Positions 35,298-46,410 are shown, numbered from the stretch's first letter. The stretch: 64,000 bases of DNA from Thermomonas sp. (GCA_016720345.1 JADKKV010000006.1:124001-188000), one strand, 5' to 3'. The notes: generated from the letters alone by a model not told the origin. Numbers and translations are program-made.

Positions 35298-36290
35298 TCA
35301 GGGCAGCGGAACCCGCTGCAGCAGCTCGGCGACCAGGCGCTCGCCATCCCAGCCTTCGGCGGTGGCCTCGTAGCTGGGGAGCACCCGGTGGCGCAACACA
35401 TCGGGCGCCACCGCGCGTACGTCCTCGGGGGTCACGAAGTCGCGCCCGGCCAGCCAGGCACGCGCGCGCGCGCAGCGTTCCAGCGCGATCGAACCGCGCG
35501 GGCTTGCACCCCAGGCGATCCGCCGCGCCAACGCAGCGTCGTAGCGCGCGGCATCGCGAGAGGCCAGCACCAGCTCGACCAGGTAGCGCTCCAGTGCCGG
35601 CGCCACGTGCAGGTCGAGCACCGCCCGGCGAGCGGCGAACACGTCCTCGATCGGGATCCGCGCGGGCGCCTGCGCGCCAGCCTGCATCGCGCTGCGCGCG
35701 CGCGCGCGCGCCAGCCGCAGGATCTCGGTCTCCGCATCGCCATCGGGATAGCCGATCCGCACGTACATCAGGAACCGGTCGAGCTGCGCTTCCGGCAGCG
35801 GGAAGGTGCCTTCCTGCTCGATCGGGTTCTGGGTCGCCATCACCAGGAACAGCGCCGGCAGCGGATAGGTCTGGCGGCCGACGGTGACCTGGCGCTCGCC
35901 CATCGCCTCCAGCAGCGCGGATTGGACCTTGGCCGGCGCGCGATTGATCTCGTCCGCCAGCAGGATCGGATGGAAGATCGGTCCCGGCAGGAACTCGAAG
36001 CGGCCATCCTGGGGGCGCCAGACCTCGGTGCCGGTCAGGTCGGCGGGCAACAGGTCGGGGGTGAACTGGACACGGGCGAAACCGGCATCCAGCCTGGCCG
36101 CCAGCGCGCGGATCGCGCTGGTCTTGGCCAGCCCGGGCGCACCCTCGACCAGCAGGTGGCCGTCGGCAAGCAAGGCGATCAGCAGGCGTTCGATCAGTCC
36201 CGCCTGGCCGACGATTTCGCGCGCCAGGTCATCGCTCAGGGCGCTGAAGGCCGCGTGCAGGCGTGGAGTATCCGCGGTGGGTGTATCCAT
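35298..36290 (-). CDS. moxR: MoxR-family AAA+ ATPase
   Basis: 330 residues. Walker A is GAPGLAKTSAI, which is the MoxR form of the P-loop; Walker B is ILLADEINRAPAKVQSALLEAM; sensor 1 is FLVMATQNPIEQEGTFPLPEAQLDRF, which includes the MoxR-specific QNPxxxEGTxPLPEAQxDRF. The C-terminal lid has RIAWGASPRGSIALERCARARAWLAGRDFVTPEDV. It acts as a hexameric chaperone for VWA proteins; BatA and BatB/C encoded downstream are the likely clients. An alternating CG tract at 35693-35711 encodes part of an Arg-Ala run. It is the first gene of the operon. Confidence 0.96.
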   Translation of the reverse strand: MDTPTADTPRLHAAFSALSDDLAREIVGQAGLIERLLIALLADGHLLVEGAPGLAKTSAIRALAARLDAGFARVQFTPDLLPADLTGTEVWRPQDGRFEFLPGPIFHPILLADEINRAPAKVQSALLEAMGERQVTVGRQTYPLPALFLVMATQNPIEQEGTFPLPEAQLDRFLMYVRIGYPDGDAETEILRLARARARSAMQAGAQAPARIPIEDVFAARRAVLDLHVAPALERYLVELVLASRDAARYDAALARRIAWGASPRGSIALERCARARAWLAGRDFVTPEDVRAVAPDVLRHRVLPSYEATAEGWDGERLVAELLQRVPLP

Positions 36291-36391
36291 GGGGTCCTCG
36301 GGTCGCGGCTGGTTCGACCAGCGCTGCAGGCGAAGGTTCGCACGCCCGCGCCCGCAGGTGGGTGAACGTCATGCCGGTGCCGCAAACAAAG

Positions 36392-36411
36392 CGGGAGCCT
36401 TTCGGCTCCCG
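36392..36411 (-). terminator. Intrinsic terminator after pilQ
   Basis: An 8-bp stem, CGGGAGCC (36392-36399) and GGCTCCCG (36404-36411), with a 4-base loop. On the minus strand it is followed by CTTTGTTTG. It ends the pilMNOPQ transcript and separates it from moxR. Confidence 0.8.
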
Positions 36412-36433
36412 TATTGCAGTGCGATGCGTCTGA

Positions 36434-38449
36434 TCAGCGCTGGGCGACGCGCATCACCCTCGGCGTCACGAACACCAGCAGCTCGCCCTTCTCCTTGGTG
36501 CGACCCTTGTTGCGGAACAGGTTGCCGAGGAATGGCAGGTCACCGAGGAACGGCACCTTGGCGATGTCGGAACGGTCCCGGAACTCGTAGACACCGCCAA
36601 TCACCACGGTCTGGCCGTCGTCCACCAGCACGGCGGTGGTGACCTCGCGCTTGGCGATCTGCGGCACGTCGCCGAACGTACCGACGCTCACGAAGCCCTC
36701 CAGTTCATCCTTCTTGACGGCCAGGTTCATGAACACGCGGCCGTCATTGGTGATGGTCGGGGTGACCTTGAGCTCAAGCAACACCTCCTTGAACTCAACC
36801 GTCGGCACGTTATTGCTCTGGCCGCCGGTGACCGTCAGGTAGCCGATTTCCTGCCCCTGGCGGATCACCGATTCCTTCTGGTTGCTGGTCACGATGCGCG
36901 GATTGGAGATCACCTCGCCACGACCCTGCTCCTGGATCGCCGACAATTCGACATCGAGCAGGTACCCGGCATTGAGGATGGACAGCGCCAGCGAACCGGG
37001 TGCATTGGTGGAGCCGAAGATCCCGGCCGCCAGGTTGGTGATCAGGCCGCGCGTGGTCGTACTGCCGACGTAGGTCGGCGGAACGCAACCGCTCGGGTTC
37101 GCGCCGCCAAGGCAGGTGTTGTAGGAATTCTCCAAGGCGCGGTTGGTCTGGCTGGCCTGGTAATCCGCGTTCACGTTGGCGGTGTTGGTTTCGAGATCGC
37201 CGCTGAAGTATCCGTTCTCGTTGCGACCGCTGATGCCGAACCGCGCACCCAGCTCGCGTGCCACCGATTCGGTGGCGACCACGATGCGTGCCTCGATCAC
37301 GACCTGATCAACCGGCTTGTCCAGTTTCTGCACCAGGCTGCGGATTTCGGCGACCTTCTGCGGGATGTCGATCACCAGCAGGGTATTGGTGCGCTTGTCG
37401 AAGCTGATGCTGCCGCGCGACGACAGGAAACCACGGTCCTGGGAGCTCTGCGCGCTCTGGCCGCCACTGCCGCCCTGCCCGCTGGAATTGCCCTTGCTTC
37501 CCTCGGTCAGCAGCTTGGCGATGTCCTCGGCGTTGCCGTAGTTGATCGGCATGTACTCCGTGACCTTTTCGGCACGCTCCTCCAGGCTGATGCGCGCATC
37601 CGCCTTGTCCTGCTCGAACTGGGCGATCTCCTTCTGCGGCGCGACCCAGACAACGCTGCCGCTGCGGCGCTTGTCGAGCGACTTGGCCTGCAGGACGATG
37701 TCCAGCGCCTGGTCCCAGGGCACGTTTACCAGGCGCAGGGTCACGTTGCCCTGAACGGTATCCGCGGCCACGATGTTGAGGTTCGATTCCTCGGCGATCA
37801 GCTGCAGGACGGTGCGCACGGGCACGTCCTGGAAGTTGAAGGTCACCGGGCGCCCGCTGTAGCGGATGCTCGAATCGCTGTCGGTCGCGCCCATCGCGGT
37901 GGCGCCCATCGCCGGCGAGGCGGTCTTTGCCGTCGCGACCGGGGTGGCGCGCGGCACGACCTCGACGATGTATTCGTTGCCGCTCTGGTAAGCCATCGAC
38001 TCGAACGTGCCCTGGGTTCCCAGCACCAGTTGGGTCCCGCTGCTGGTGGCGCGCGCATCGATCCGCTGCACCGGGGTCGCGAAATCGGTGACGTTGATCG
38101 GGCGTTGCAGTGATGCGGGCAGCTGCGCGTTGCCGATGTCGACGACCACGCTGGATCCCATGTTGCGCAGGTCGGGGGCCGCGCCGTCGCCGCTGAAGCG
38201 CAGGATGAGCTTGCCGGAGCCCCCATCGCCACGCTTGAAGTCGATCGCGGTGACGCTGACCGCGCCAGGCGTGCGCCGGGCCGGATCTGCCATTGCGCCG
38301 GTGGCCGACTGCGCCATCGTCGCGGTGGCGACTACCGGCAATGCGCCGGCGCCGGCCGCGTACAAGCCCACTGCCAGCCCGACTGCACAGGCTCCGAGGG
38401 ACGAGGGGCGCCGCAAAGGCCGCTGCTGCTTGACGTTGGTGACGGTCAT
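36434..38449 (-). CDS. pilQ: Type IV pilus secretin PilQ
   Basis: 671 residues from the ATG 38447-38449, which has a GGGGGA site 7 bases upstream; a TTG at 38464 is possible. A signal peptide, an AMIN domain (about 65-155), a secretin STN/N0 domain (about 195-260, VTFNFQDVPVRTVLQLIAEES), an N1-type KH-like domain and a Gly/Ser-rich linker precede the secretin channel domain (about 400-665, ending GELLVFVTPRVMRVAQR). It forms the outer-membrane ring through which the pilus fibre passes. It is last in the pilMNOPQ operon, 15 bases after pilP. Confidence 0.97.
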   Translation of the reverse strand: MTVTNVKQQRPLRRPSSLGACAVGLAVGLYAAGAGALPVVATATMAQSATGAMADPARRTPGAVSVTAIDFKRGDGGSGKLILRFSGDGAAPDLRNMGSSVVVDIGNAQLPASLQRPINVTDFATPVQRIDARATSSGTQLVLGTQGTFESMAYQSGNEYIVEVVPRATPVATAKTASPAMGATAMGATDSDSSIRYSGRPVTFNFQDVPVRTVLQLIAEESNLNIVAADTVQGNVTLRLVNVPWDQALDIVLQAKSLDKRRSGSVVWVAPQKEIAQFEQDKADARISLEERAEKVTEYMPINYGNAEDIAKLLTEGSKGNSSGQGGSGGQSAQSSQDRGFLSSRGSISFDKRTNTLLVIDIPQKVAEIRSLVQKLDKPVDQVVIEARIVVATESVARELGARFGISGRNENGYFSGDLETNTANVNADYQASQTNRALENSYNTCLGGANPSGCVPPTYVGSTTTRGLITNLAAGIFGSTNAPGSLALSILNAGYLLDVELSAIQEQGRGEVISNPRIVTSNQKESVIRQGQEIGYLTVTGGQSNNVPTVEFKEVLLELKVTPTITNDGRVFMNLAVKKDELEGFVSVGTFGDVPQIAKREVTTAVLVDDGQTVVIGGVYEFRDRSDIAKVPFLGDLPFLGNLFRNKGRTKEKGELLVFVTPRVMRVAQR

Positions 38450-38464
38450 TGGTCTATCCCCCAA

Positions 38465-38983
38465 TCAATTGTCTTCGAGCGCCATGGTGGCCGGCCGTTC
38501 CAGCCATCCACCCGCGCCATCAGGAACCAGTTCGACCAGTTCGATCCGGTCTTCGTAGACGGCGGTCACCCGTCCATCGCTTTGCCCGAGGTAGGCACCG
38601 GGACGCACCCGGTAGGTGACCTTGTCGGGCGCCAGCACCAGCGCCGCCGTAGCGGATCCGGCTCCCAGTGTGCCGACCATGTCGAGGCTGTCCAGCGGGA
38701 ATTCCTCGAGTGTCTGCTTGCGCCGGCCCGGATCCGGGCGCGGGCCGCTGCCGTTGACCCCGGTAAAAGCCTCGCTGAACGGGTCGCGCAGGTTCTGCGC
38801 GGCGTATTCGAACGTCTCGAACTGCTGCATGACCGGCAACGGCTCAAGCGGCGGAGCCGGCTTGGCCCTGACCTCGGCCACCCACTTCTCGAGGTCGCCC
38901 CGGCCGCTGCCGCAGCCTGCAAGCGCCACCGCCATCGCGACAATGCCGACCGCCCGGAAGGCTTGGATGCCAATCATTCGCAT
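38465..38983 (-). CDS. pilP: Type IV pilus lipoprotein PilP
   Basis: 172 residues from the ATG 38981-38983. The lipobox is ALAGC (Cys about 24). A disordered linker with LPVMQQFETFEYAAQNLRDPF, the segment that binds the PilN/PilO heterodimer, is followed by the beta-barrel HR domain (LEEFPLDSLDMVGTL ... YRVRPGAYLGQSDGRVTAVYEDRIELVELVPDG). PilP links the inner-membrane PilMNO platform to the PilQ secretin. It starts one base after the pilO stop. Confidence 0.97.
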   Translation of the reverse strand: MRMIGIQAFRAVGIVAMAVALAGCGSGRGDLEKWVAEVRAKPAPPLEPLPVMQQFETFEYAAQNLRDPFSEAFTGVNGSGPRPDPGRRKQTLEEFPLDSLDMVGTLGAGSATAALVLAPDKVTYRVRPGAYLGQSDGRVTAVYEDRIELVELVPDGAGGWLERPATMALEDN

Positions 38984-38984
38984 G

Positions 38985-39677
38985 TCAGGCCCCTCCAGTG
39001 GCGGGCGGGGTGCCCGCGGCGGGCGGCGTCGCCGCGGCGGCCTGCGCCGCGGTCTCGTCTTCATCCAGGTACCGGTAGGTCTTGACCGTGCCGGAAAGCT
39101 CAAGCGCGCTGTTCGGGCCGATCCTGGCATTCGGATCGGTCTTGGCATCCTTCGGCTTCAGCGAAATGTCGTGCATGGTCATGATCACCACGCGCGGCAG
39201 CGAGGCCACGCCACTCACGAACGCACCGAACTGGTGGTAGGTCCCCACCATCCGCAGCGCGATCGGCTTCTCGGCGTAGAACTCCTTGGGGGTCTCCGGC
39301 CCGGGCTGGAACAGCTCGTTCTGGATACCCGTGGCCAGCGCGGTCTGGGAGATGTCGACGATCAGGTCCGGCATTTCGGTCTTGCTCGGCAGCTGGCGCA
39401 GCATCTGCTGCAGCTGCTGCTCCATCTGCGCGAGCTGCTGCTTCAGCGGCTCCAGGTTGGCCGCCCGCCCCTGCTTGGTTTCGAACTCGGTGCGCAATTC
39501 GACTTCCTGCTTCTGCAGGCCTTCCAGCTCGGTTCGCCGGTCGCGCACGAACAGCCACCAGGCAAGGCCGACGATCAACAGGGCGAGGATCACGCAGAAC
39601 CCGATCTTGGCATTCCGCGGCCAGGCACCGATGTTGTTGATGTCCAGTTCACGCAGGCTGAGCTTCTTGGTGCTCAC
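38985..39677 (-). CDS. pilO: Type IV pilus inner-membrane protein PilO
   Basis: 230 residues. It begins at a GTG that overlaps the pilN stop (GTGA). A short cytoplasmic N-terminus LSLRELDINNIGAWPRNAKIG leads to one transmembrane helix (about 28-48), a coiled coil (about 55-105, many Gln, Glu and Leu) and a ferredoxin-like periplasmic domain (about 110-205). PilO dimerises with PilN and controls alignment of the pilus machine. The C-terminal tail is Ala/Pro/Thr-rich and probably disordered. Confidence 0.97.
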   Translation of the reverse strand: MSTKKLSLRELDINNIGAWPRNAKIGFCVILALLIVGLAWWLFVRDRRTELEGLQKQEVELRTEFETKQGRAANLEPLKQQLAQMEQQLQQMLRQLPSKTEMPDLIVDISQTALATGIQNELFQPGPETPKEFYAEKPIALRMVGTYHQFGAFVSGVASLPRVVIMTMHDISLKPKDAKTDPNARIGPNSALELSGTVKTYRYLDEDETAAQAAAATPPAAGTPPATGGA

Positions 39678-40320
39678 GGTGCAGTCCCTCCTGCGACGGG
39701 TGCCGCCGCGACATCGGCGGGTGCGGTGGCGGCTGGCGCTGCGTCAGGCTTGCCATCGCCGTCCTCGTCCTTGGGTGCGTTCGGGTTGGCCAGCTTGACC
39801 TTGAGGTTGAACTCGTAGGGCAGGCCCGCATTGCCGGCCTTGGCCTCGATGATGTTCAGGTCCGGCCCTGTCATCCAGCCGGAACCTTCGAGGTTGCGCA
39901 TGTAGGTCGACACCCGCGCATTCGACTGCGAACGCCCGCCCAGGGTCAGGATCTCGCCTTCCTGCTTGATCGAGGTCAGGGTCACTCCGTCCGGGATGGT
40001 ACGCACCAGCGAATCGAACAGGTGCACCATCTGCGATCGGTTCGCTTGCAGCTGCTCGATCACCTCCTTGCGCGCAAGCAGCTTGCCCTTCTTCTTGTCG
40101 AGTTCCTCGATCTCCTTGATCTGGCCATCGACCTTGGTGATCTCGCCGCGCAGGTATTCGTTGCGCCCGGTCTGGCTGCTGATCCGCCCGCTGTACCAGC
40201 TGACGATCAGGAACGACACCAGCACCCCGCACAGCGCGGCGAGGCCGAGCATGCCGACGAATTCCTTCTGCCGGGCCTTGCGCCGCTCGGCGCGCCACGG
40301 GAGGAGATTGATCCTGGCCA

Positions 40321-40321
<1 letters not shown>
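39674..40321 (-). CDS. pilN: Type IV pilus inner-membrane protein PilN
   Basis: 215 residues. The N-terminal motif ARINLLPWRAERR, which docks into the groove of PilM, is exact. One transmembrane helix (about 24-44), a coiled coil (about 48-95, rich in Lys, Glu and Gln) and a periplasmic ferredoxin-like fold (about 100-175) follow, then an Ala/Pro tail. The ATG shares its first base with the last base of the pilM stop codon. Confidence 0.97.
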
Positions 40322-41403
<1,082 letters not shown>

Positions 41404-41429
41404 TTACGCGCACTAGGTGCTTCAGTACA

Positions 41430-41458
41430 TGAATAACGGACTTTTCACACAATGGCAA
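41430..41458 (-). promoter_or_regulatory. Candidate promoter of the pilMNOPQ operon
   Basis: The minus strand has TTGCCA (41453-41458) and TATTCA (41430-41435) with a 17-base spacer, 51 bases before the pilM start. The -35 matches consensus well, the -10 only partly. Confidence 0.45.
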
Positions 41459-41589
41459 CCCATGTCACTTATCGACCCTGCGCGCCACGCCCGAAATCCC
41501 GCCTTCGGTTCGTACCTGCTCTCCCCCTAACGCAGCCCATTGGTCAAACCGGCCGCCCCCTGCATGCCGATCCCCACTGAGGCCTCCTC

Positions 41590-41595
41590 TATACT
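41590..41595 (+). promoter_or_regulatory. Candidate -10 element of the PBP1a gene
   Basis: TATACT lies 36 bases before the preferred start. A matching -35 at the expected distance is not clear. The 250-base interval to pilM holds both divergent promoters and no gene that I can see. Confidence 0.4.
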
Positions 41596-41631
41596 CCGCG
41601 ACCATCAAACCCGCAATCGGAACCTGTGTCG

Positions 41632-44100
41632 ATGCCCCGCCTCCCCCGCACCCTGCGCCTCGTTTTGCTGGGCGGCGTCACGCTTGCGGTGATCGGCGCC
41701 ATCGCCATCGCGCTCCTGGTCGCCAGCCTGTCCGCCAAGCTGCCGGACGTGCAGGCCCTGCGCACCACCGAATTGCAGGAGCCGATGTACGTGTACGCCA
41801 GCGACGGTCGCCTGATGGGCCTGTTCGGGGAAATGCGCCGCTACCCGGTGGACATCAAGGACGTGCCGGAACGTGTCCAGCGGGCGTTCCTGGCCGCCGA
41901 GGACGCGCGCTTCTACCAGCACCACGGCGTCGACTACAAGGGCGTGGCGCGGGCAGTCTGGCTGCTGGCGACCACCAGCGACAAACGCGTGCCCGGCGGC
42001 TCCACCATCACCCAGCAGGTGGCGCGCCAGTACTTCCTGGACTCCGAGTACAGCTACGCGCGCAAGCTGCGCGAGATGCTGCTGGCGATGAAGATGGAGC
42101 GCGAACTCGGCAAGGACGAGATCTTCGGCCTCTACCTCAACAAGAGTTTCTTCGGCAACCGCGCCTACGGGGTGGCGGCGGCGGCCGAGTTCTACTACGG
42201 CAAGACCCTTGCCGAACTGACCCTGGACGAGGCCGCGACCCTCGCCGGCACGCCCAAGTTCCCGTCCAGCGGCAACCCGCTGGACAACCCCACCCGCAAC
42301 CGCGAGCGCCGCGACCACTACATCCTGCCGCGCATGGCCGCGCTGGGTTACATCAGCGCCGCCGAGGCGGAGGCCGCGAAGGCGGTTCCGATGCACGCGA
42401 GCCCGCACGAGCGCCCGATCGAGGTGCATGCCCCCTACGTGGCGGAGATGGTGCGCCGGGAGATGATCGCCCGCTTCGGCGAAGACGTGGTCAGCAAGGG
42501 CTATCACGTCACCACCACCATCGACCCGGTGCTGCAGGCCGCGGCGGACAAGGCGGTGGCCGACGGGATGCGCGTGTACGACCATCGCCACGGTTGGCGC
42601 AAGCCCGATCGGCAGGTCGAGATACCGGCCGATGCCGACCCCATGGCGATCGCCCGGCTGCTGCGCAACACGCCCGCGCAAGGCGGCCTGCTGCCGGCGG
42701 TGGTGGTCGGCAGCGGCAGCGATGGCGTGCGGGTGGTGCTCGCCGATGGCAGCGAGGTGACCCTGGGCAGCAGCGCGACCGGCTGGACCGGCAAGAGCGC
42801 CAGCGCGCTGGCGCAACGCGGCGACGTGGTGCGCGTGCGCCGCGGCAATGCCGACAAGCCTGGAGCAGCGCCGGAATGGGTGATCGACCAGATTCCGCGC
42901 GCGCAGACCGCGCTGGTGTCGCTGGATGCCGACACGGGGGCCTTGCGCGCACTGGTCGGCGGCTTCAGCTATGCCGGCAACAAGTTCAACCGCGCGACCC
43001 AGGCGCGCCGGCAGCCGGGTTCCAGCTTCAAGCCGTTCCTGTACGCGGCCGCATTCGAACGCGGCTTCAACCCGGCCTCGATCGTGCTGGACGCACCGGT
43101 GGTGTTCAAGGATCGCGCCGGCCACACCTGGCGTCCGCAGAACGACAGCGGCAACTTCGCCGGCCCGATGCGCGTGCGCGAGGCGCTGGTGCAGTCGCGC
43201 AACCTGGTGTCGGTGCGCCTGCTGGATGCAATCGGCGTCGAATACGCGCGCCGCTACATCAGCCATTTCGGCTTCGAGGAACAGCGGCTGCCGCCGAACC
43301 TGTCGATGTCGCTGGGGACCGCGTCGCTGACCCCGCTGTCGGTCGCGCGCGGCTATGCGGCCTTTGCCAATGGCGGCTTCCTGGTCACGCCATGGTTCAT
43401 CGACAGCGTCCGCGACCGCAGCGGCAAGGATGTCTTCAGGGAGAAGCCGGCGACCGCCTGCCCGTCCTGCGCGCTGGTGCAGGCGCCCGGCCAGCCGGTG
43501 GCCACGGTGGTCCAGTCCACCACGGTCGACGGCTTCGACTTCGGACCCGCCGGTGGCACACCGGGCGCTGCCGCGCCGCCGGCGCAGGCCGCCACGGTCT
43601 CGAAGCCGAGGCCGGCCCGGCCGGTGGATCCGGCGATGGTGGTGGCGCCGCGCGCGATCGACCCGCGGGTTGCGTGGCAGCTGCAGTCGATGATGCGCGA
43701 CGTGGTCAAGCGCGGCACCGCCACCGATGCCCGCGTGCTCGGCCGCGAGGACGTCGGCGGCAAGACCGGTTCCACCAACGACCACCGCGACGCCTGGTTC
43801 TCCGGGTTTGGCGGCCCCTACGTCACCACCGTCTGGGTCGGGCGCGACGACTTCAAGTCGCTGGGCTACCGCGAATACGGGGGCAAGGCGGCATTGCCGA
43901 TCTGGATCAGCTACATGAAGACGGCGCTGAAGGAGCAGCCACCGCGCGACCTCGAGCCGCCGGCGGGGATGGTCGAGGTCAAGGCAAATGGCGTGGTCGA
44001 GTGGCTGAAGGTGGAAGACCAGGAGCGCATCCAGGACGAACTGGATGCGATGCCCGACCAGGACGCGCAGCCGGACGAGGAAGCGTTCGACATCTTCTGA
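41632..44100 (+). CDS. mrcA: Class A penicillin-binding protein 1a (bifunctional transglycosylase/transpeptidase)
   Basis: 822 residues from the ATG 41632 (a GTG two codons upstream is possible). An N-terminal membrane anchor (about 10-35) is followed by a GT51 glycosyltransferase with [14 protein letters not shown] (catalytic E90), [11 protein letters not shown] and [21 protein letters not shown]. An OB-like insert and a transpeptidase domain follow, with SSFK (S464 nucleophile, K467), QSRN and GGKTGSTND (K about 712). It polymerises lipid II and cross-links peptidoglycan in the periplasm. A Pro/Ala-rich insertion lies between the SxN and KTG motifs, and the acidic C-terminus ends DEEAFDIF. 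Confidence 0.97.
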   Translation: MPRLPRTLRLVLLGGVTLAVIGAIAIALLVASLSAKLPDVQALRTTELQEPMYVYASDGRLMGLFGEMRRYPVDIKDVPERVQRAFLAAEDARFYQHHGVDYKGVARAVWLLATTSDKRVPGGSTITQQVARQYFLDSEYSYARKLREMLLAMKMERELGKDEIFGLYLNKSFFGNRAYGVAAAAEFYYGKTLAELTLDEAATLAGTPKFPSSGNPLDNPTRNRERRDHYILPRMAALGYISAAEAEAAKAVPMHASPHERPIEVHAPYVAEMVRREMIARFGEDVVSKGYHVTTTIDPVLQAAADKAVADGMRVYDHRHGWRKPDRQVEIPADADPMAIARLLRNTPAQGGLLPAVVVGSGSDGVRVVLADGSEVTLGSSATGWTGKSASALAQRGDVVRVRRGNADKPGAAPEWVIDQIPRAQTALVSLDADTGALRALVGGFSYAGNKFNRATQARRQPGSSFKPFLYAAAFERGFNPASIVLDAPVVFKDRAGHTWRPQNDSGNFAGPMRVREALVQSRNLVSVRLLDAIGVEYARRYISHFGFEEQRLPPNLSMSLGTASLTPLSVARGYAAFANGGFLVTPWFIDSVRDRSGKDVFREKPATACPSCALVQAPGQPVATVVQSTTVDGFDFGPAGGTPGAAAPPAQAATVSKPRPARPVDPAMVVAPRAIDPRVAWQLQSMMRDVVKRGTATDARVLGREDVGGKTGSTNDHRDAWFSGFGGPYVTTVWVGRDDFKSLGYREYGGKAALPIWISYMKTALKEQPPRDLEPPAGMVEVKANGVVEWLKVEDQERIQDELDAMPDQDAQPDEEAFDIF

Positions 44101-44198
44101 TCGATGTCCGCCGCCAGCGCCACGGCGGCGCGCAGCCCGCTGGTGCGCTGCCGGCCTTGCTCGGGTACAGTCGGGGCAGGCCGCACCGGGGACGCGCG

Positions 44199-44870
44199 AT
44201 GCACAACACCCGCCCGCATGCCAGGGTCCACGCGCACACCCATGCGCAGACCCGGACCCGCGAACGCCGCCAGCACCTGGCGTTCGAGGCGGCGAGGCTG
44301 ATGGCCGAAGGCGGCATCCGCGACTACCACCAGGCCAAGCTCAAGGCCGCGCAGCGGCTTGGCATCCATGACGATGCCTCGCTGCCGCGCAACTGCGAGA
44401 TCGACGAGGCGCTGCGCGAGTACCAGCGCCTGTTCCTCGGCAGCGGCCAGGCCCGCGAGCTGCGCCGCCGCCGTGAAGCGGCCTTGCGCGCGCTGGAGTT
44501 CTTCCACGCATTCGAGCCGCGGCTGGTCGGCCCGGTGCTGGACGGCACTGCCGACGCCAATGCCGCGGTCGCCCTGCACCTGCACGGGGACGATGCCGAC
44601 GCGGTGCCGCGCTGGCTGGACCAGCATGGAGTGCCGGCGCAAGCGCGCAGCCGCCACCTGCGGCTGGACCGCGAGCGCGCCGCCGACTTCCCGGTCTGGC
44701 TGTTTTCCGCGGAAGACCTCAGCTTCGACGCCACCGTGCTGCCGGCCGACGTGCTGCGGCAGGCGCCGCTGTCGGGGGTCGACGGCAGGCCGATGCGCCG
44801 CGCATCCGCCGCGCAGCTGCGGATGCTGCTGGCCGAGGACGAGATCGCGGGCTACGAAGCCCTGCCCTGA
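44199..44870 (+). CDS. Conserved protein of unknown function with a His-rich N-terminus
   Basis: 223 residues, no signal peptide or membrane helix, so cytoplasmic. The N-terminus is His/Arg-rich (HARVHAHTHAQTRTRERR), followed by HLAFEAARLMAEGGIRDYHQAKLKAAQRLG, a helical segment, and a second half with DATVLPADVLRQAPLSGVDGRPMRRASAAQLRMLLAEDEIAGYEALP. I do not recognise a named domain. It resembles uncharacterised Xanthomonadales proteins (impression only). A GGGGA site precedes the ATG. It lies 98 bases after mrcA and ends at a strong bidirectional hairpin. Confidence 0.7.
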   Translation: MHNTRPHARVHAHTHAQTRTRERRQHLAFEAARLMAEGGIRDYHQAKLKAAQRLGIHDDASLPRNCEIDEALREYQRLFLGSGQARELRRRREAALRALEFFHAFEPRLVGPVLDGTADANAAVALHLHGDDADAVPRWLDQHGVPAQARSRHLRLDRERAADFPVWLFSAEDLSFDATVLPADVLRQAPLSGVDGRPMRRASAAQLRMLLAEDEIAGYEALP

Positions 44871-44897
44871 ACCCGTCTTGCCACGCCCGTAACGCAA

Positions 44898-44920
44898 GGC
44901 GCCCCGCGATGCGGGGCGCC
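44898..44920. terminator. Bidirectional terminator between the unknown gene and gltA
   Basis: A perfect 10-bp stem, GGCGCCCCGC (44898-44907) and GCGGGGCGCC (44911-44920), with a GAT loop; plus-strand tail CGTTCGTTG, minus-strand tail TTGCGTTACG. It sits between convergent genes. Confidence 0.8.
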
Positions 44921-44946
44921 CGTTCGTTGCGCGATGCCCGCTGCGG

Positions 44947-46251
44947 TCAGCGCGCGCCGATGTCCACGAAGTCGCGGTTGGCGGCACCGGTGTAGATCTG
45001 GCGCGGGCGGCCGATGCGGTTTTCCGGGTCCTCCTGCTGCTCCAGCCAGTGGCTGACCCAGCCGGCGGTGCGCGCGATCGCGAACATCACCGTGAACATC
45101 TCCACCGGGATGCCGAGCGCCTTGTAGATGATGCCGCTGTAGAAATCGACGTTCGGGTAGAGCTTGCGCTGCACGAAGTAGTCGTCCTTCAGCGCCGCCT
45201 CTTCCAGCCGCATCGCGACCTCCAGCAGCGGGTCGTTGACGCCGAGGTCGGCCAGCACCTTGTGGCACATCTCGCGGATGATCTTCGCGCGCGGATCGAA
45301 GTTCTTGTACACGCGATGGCCGAAGCCCATCAGGCGGAAGCCGGACTCCTTGTCCTTGGCCTTGTCGATCGCGGAGCGGACGTCCTCCGGGCGGCCGATC
45401 TCGGCCAGCATCTTCAGCACCGCCTCGTTGGCGCCGCCATGCGCCGGGCCCCACAGCGCGGCCACGCCGGCGGCGACGCTCACATACGGATTGGCGCCGG
45501 TCGAGCCGACCAGGCGCACGGTCGAGGTGGATGCGTTCTGCTCGTGGTCCGCGTGCAGGATGAACAGCAGGTCCATCGCCTTGGCCGCGACCGGATTCAG
45601 CTCCAGCGGCTCGCTCGGCACTTCCTTCATCATGTGCAGGAAGCGGGTGGTGTATTCGAGGTTGTTGCGCGGGTAGCGGATCGGCCAGCCGATCGAGTAG
45701 CGGTAGCAGGCGGCGGCGATGGTCGGCACCTTGGCGATCAGGCGAACCGCGGCAAGGCGGCGCTGCTCGGGATCCTCGAGGTCGAGGTCGTTGTGGTAGA
45801 AGCTGGCCAGCGAACCCAGCATGCCGGTCAGCATCGCCATCGGATGGGCGTCGTGGCGGAAGCCGTAGAGGAAGGTGCGGAACGCCTCGTGCATCATCGA
45901 GTGATGCGTCACCTCGTGCTCGAACTTCGAGAACGCGCCGGCGTTCGGCAGCTCGCCATGCATCAGCAGGTAGGCGACCTCGAGGAAACTGGACTTCTCG
46001 GCCAGTTGCTCGATCGGGTAACCGCGGTACAGCAGCACCCCGGCATCGCCGTCGATGTAGGTGATCGCGGACTTGCAGCTGGCGGTGGCGCCGAACCCGG
46101 GGTCGTAGGTGAAGCAGCCGGTTTCCCTTGGCAGGCGGGCGATGTCGATGCAGGGCTGGCCCAGGGTCGGGTGCAGCAGCGGCATGGCCACGGACTTGTC
46201 GCCGGCGTTGAGGGTGATCTGGTCGGGTTGGCTGTTGCCTGATTGAGTCAC
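44947..46251 (-). CDS. gltA: Citrate synthase (type II)
   Basis: 434 residues from the GTG 46249-46251, which has AGGAG about 8 bases upstream. The N-terminal strand-rich domain (about 10-60, [20 protein letters not shown]) marks the hexameric, NADH-sensitive type II enzyme. Catalytic residues are visible: His in [14 protein letters not shown], His in [11 protein letters not shown], and Asp in [16 protein letters not shown]. It condenses oxaloacetate and acetyl-CoA at the head of the TCA cycle. A minus-strand GATAAT at 46323-46328 is a possible -10. The 206-base interval to the L31 gene holds this and the L31 terminator. Confidence 0.98.
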   Translation of the reverse strand: MTQSGNSQPDQITLNAGDKSVAMPLLHPTLGQPCIDIARLPRETGCFTYDPGFGATASCKSAITYIDGDAGVLLYRGYPIEQLAEKSSFLEVAYLLMHGELPNAGAFSKFEHEVTHHSMMHEAFRTFLYGFRHDAHPMAMLTGMLGSLASFYHNDLDLEDPEQRRLAAVRLIAKVPTIAAACYRYSIGWPIRYPRNNLEYTTRFLHMMKEVPSEPLELNPVAAKAMDLLFILHADHEQNASTSTVRLVGSTGANPYVSVAAGVAALWGPAHGGANEAVLKMLAEIGRPEDVRSAIDKAKDKESGFRLMGFGHRVYKNFDPRAKIIREMCHKVLADLGVNDPLLEVAMRLEEAALKDDYFVQRKLYPNVDFYSGIIYKALGIPVEMFTVMFAIARTAGWVSHWLEQQEDPENRIGRPRQIYTGAANRDFVDIGAR

Positions 46252-46410
46252 GGATTCGCTCCTGTGGGGTCCGCACGGCGTCGCCGGCCCGCAGGCCATG
46301 CGCCGCCGCATGGGAAGCCGAAATTATCGCACAGGCGAAACCGAGCCCGGACTCGGACGAAAGTCGAATGCAGGGCCCGCCGGGATCCGACCCGGCACGG
46401 CCGGAAACAA

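Noticed and set aside
41605-43785. A 726-codon open frame opposite the PBP1a gene
   Set aside because: Antisense shadow. All PBP1a catalytic motifs are on the plus strand in order.
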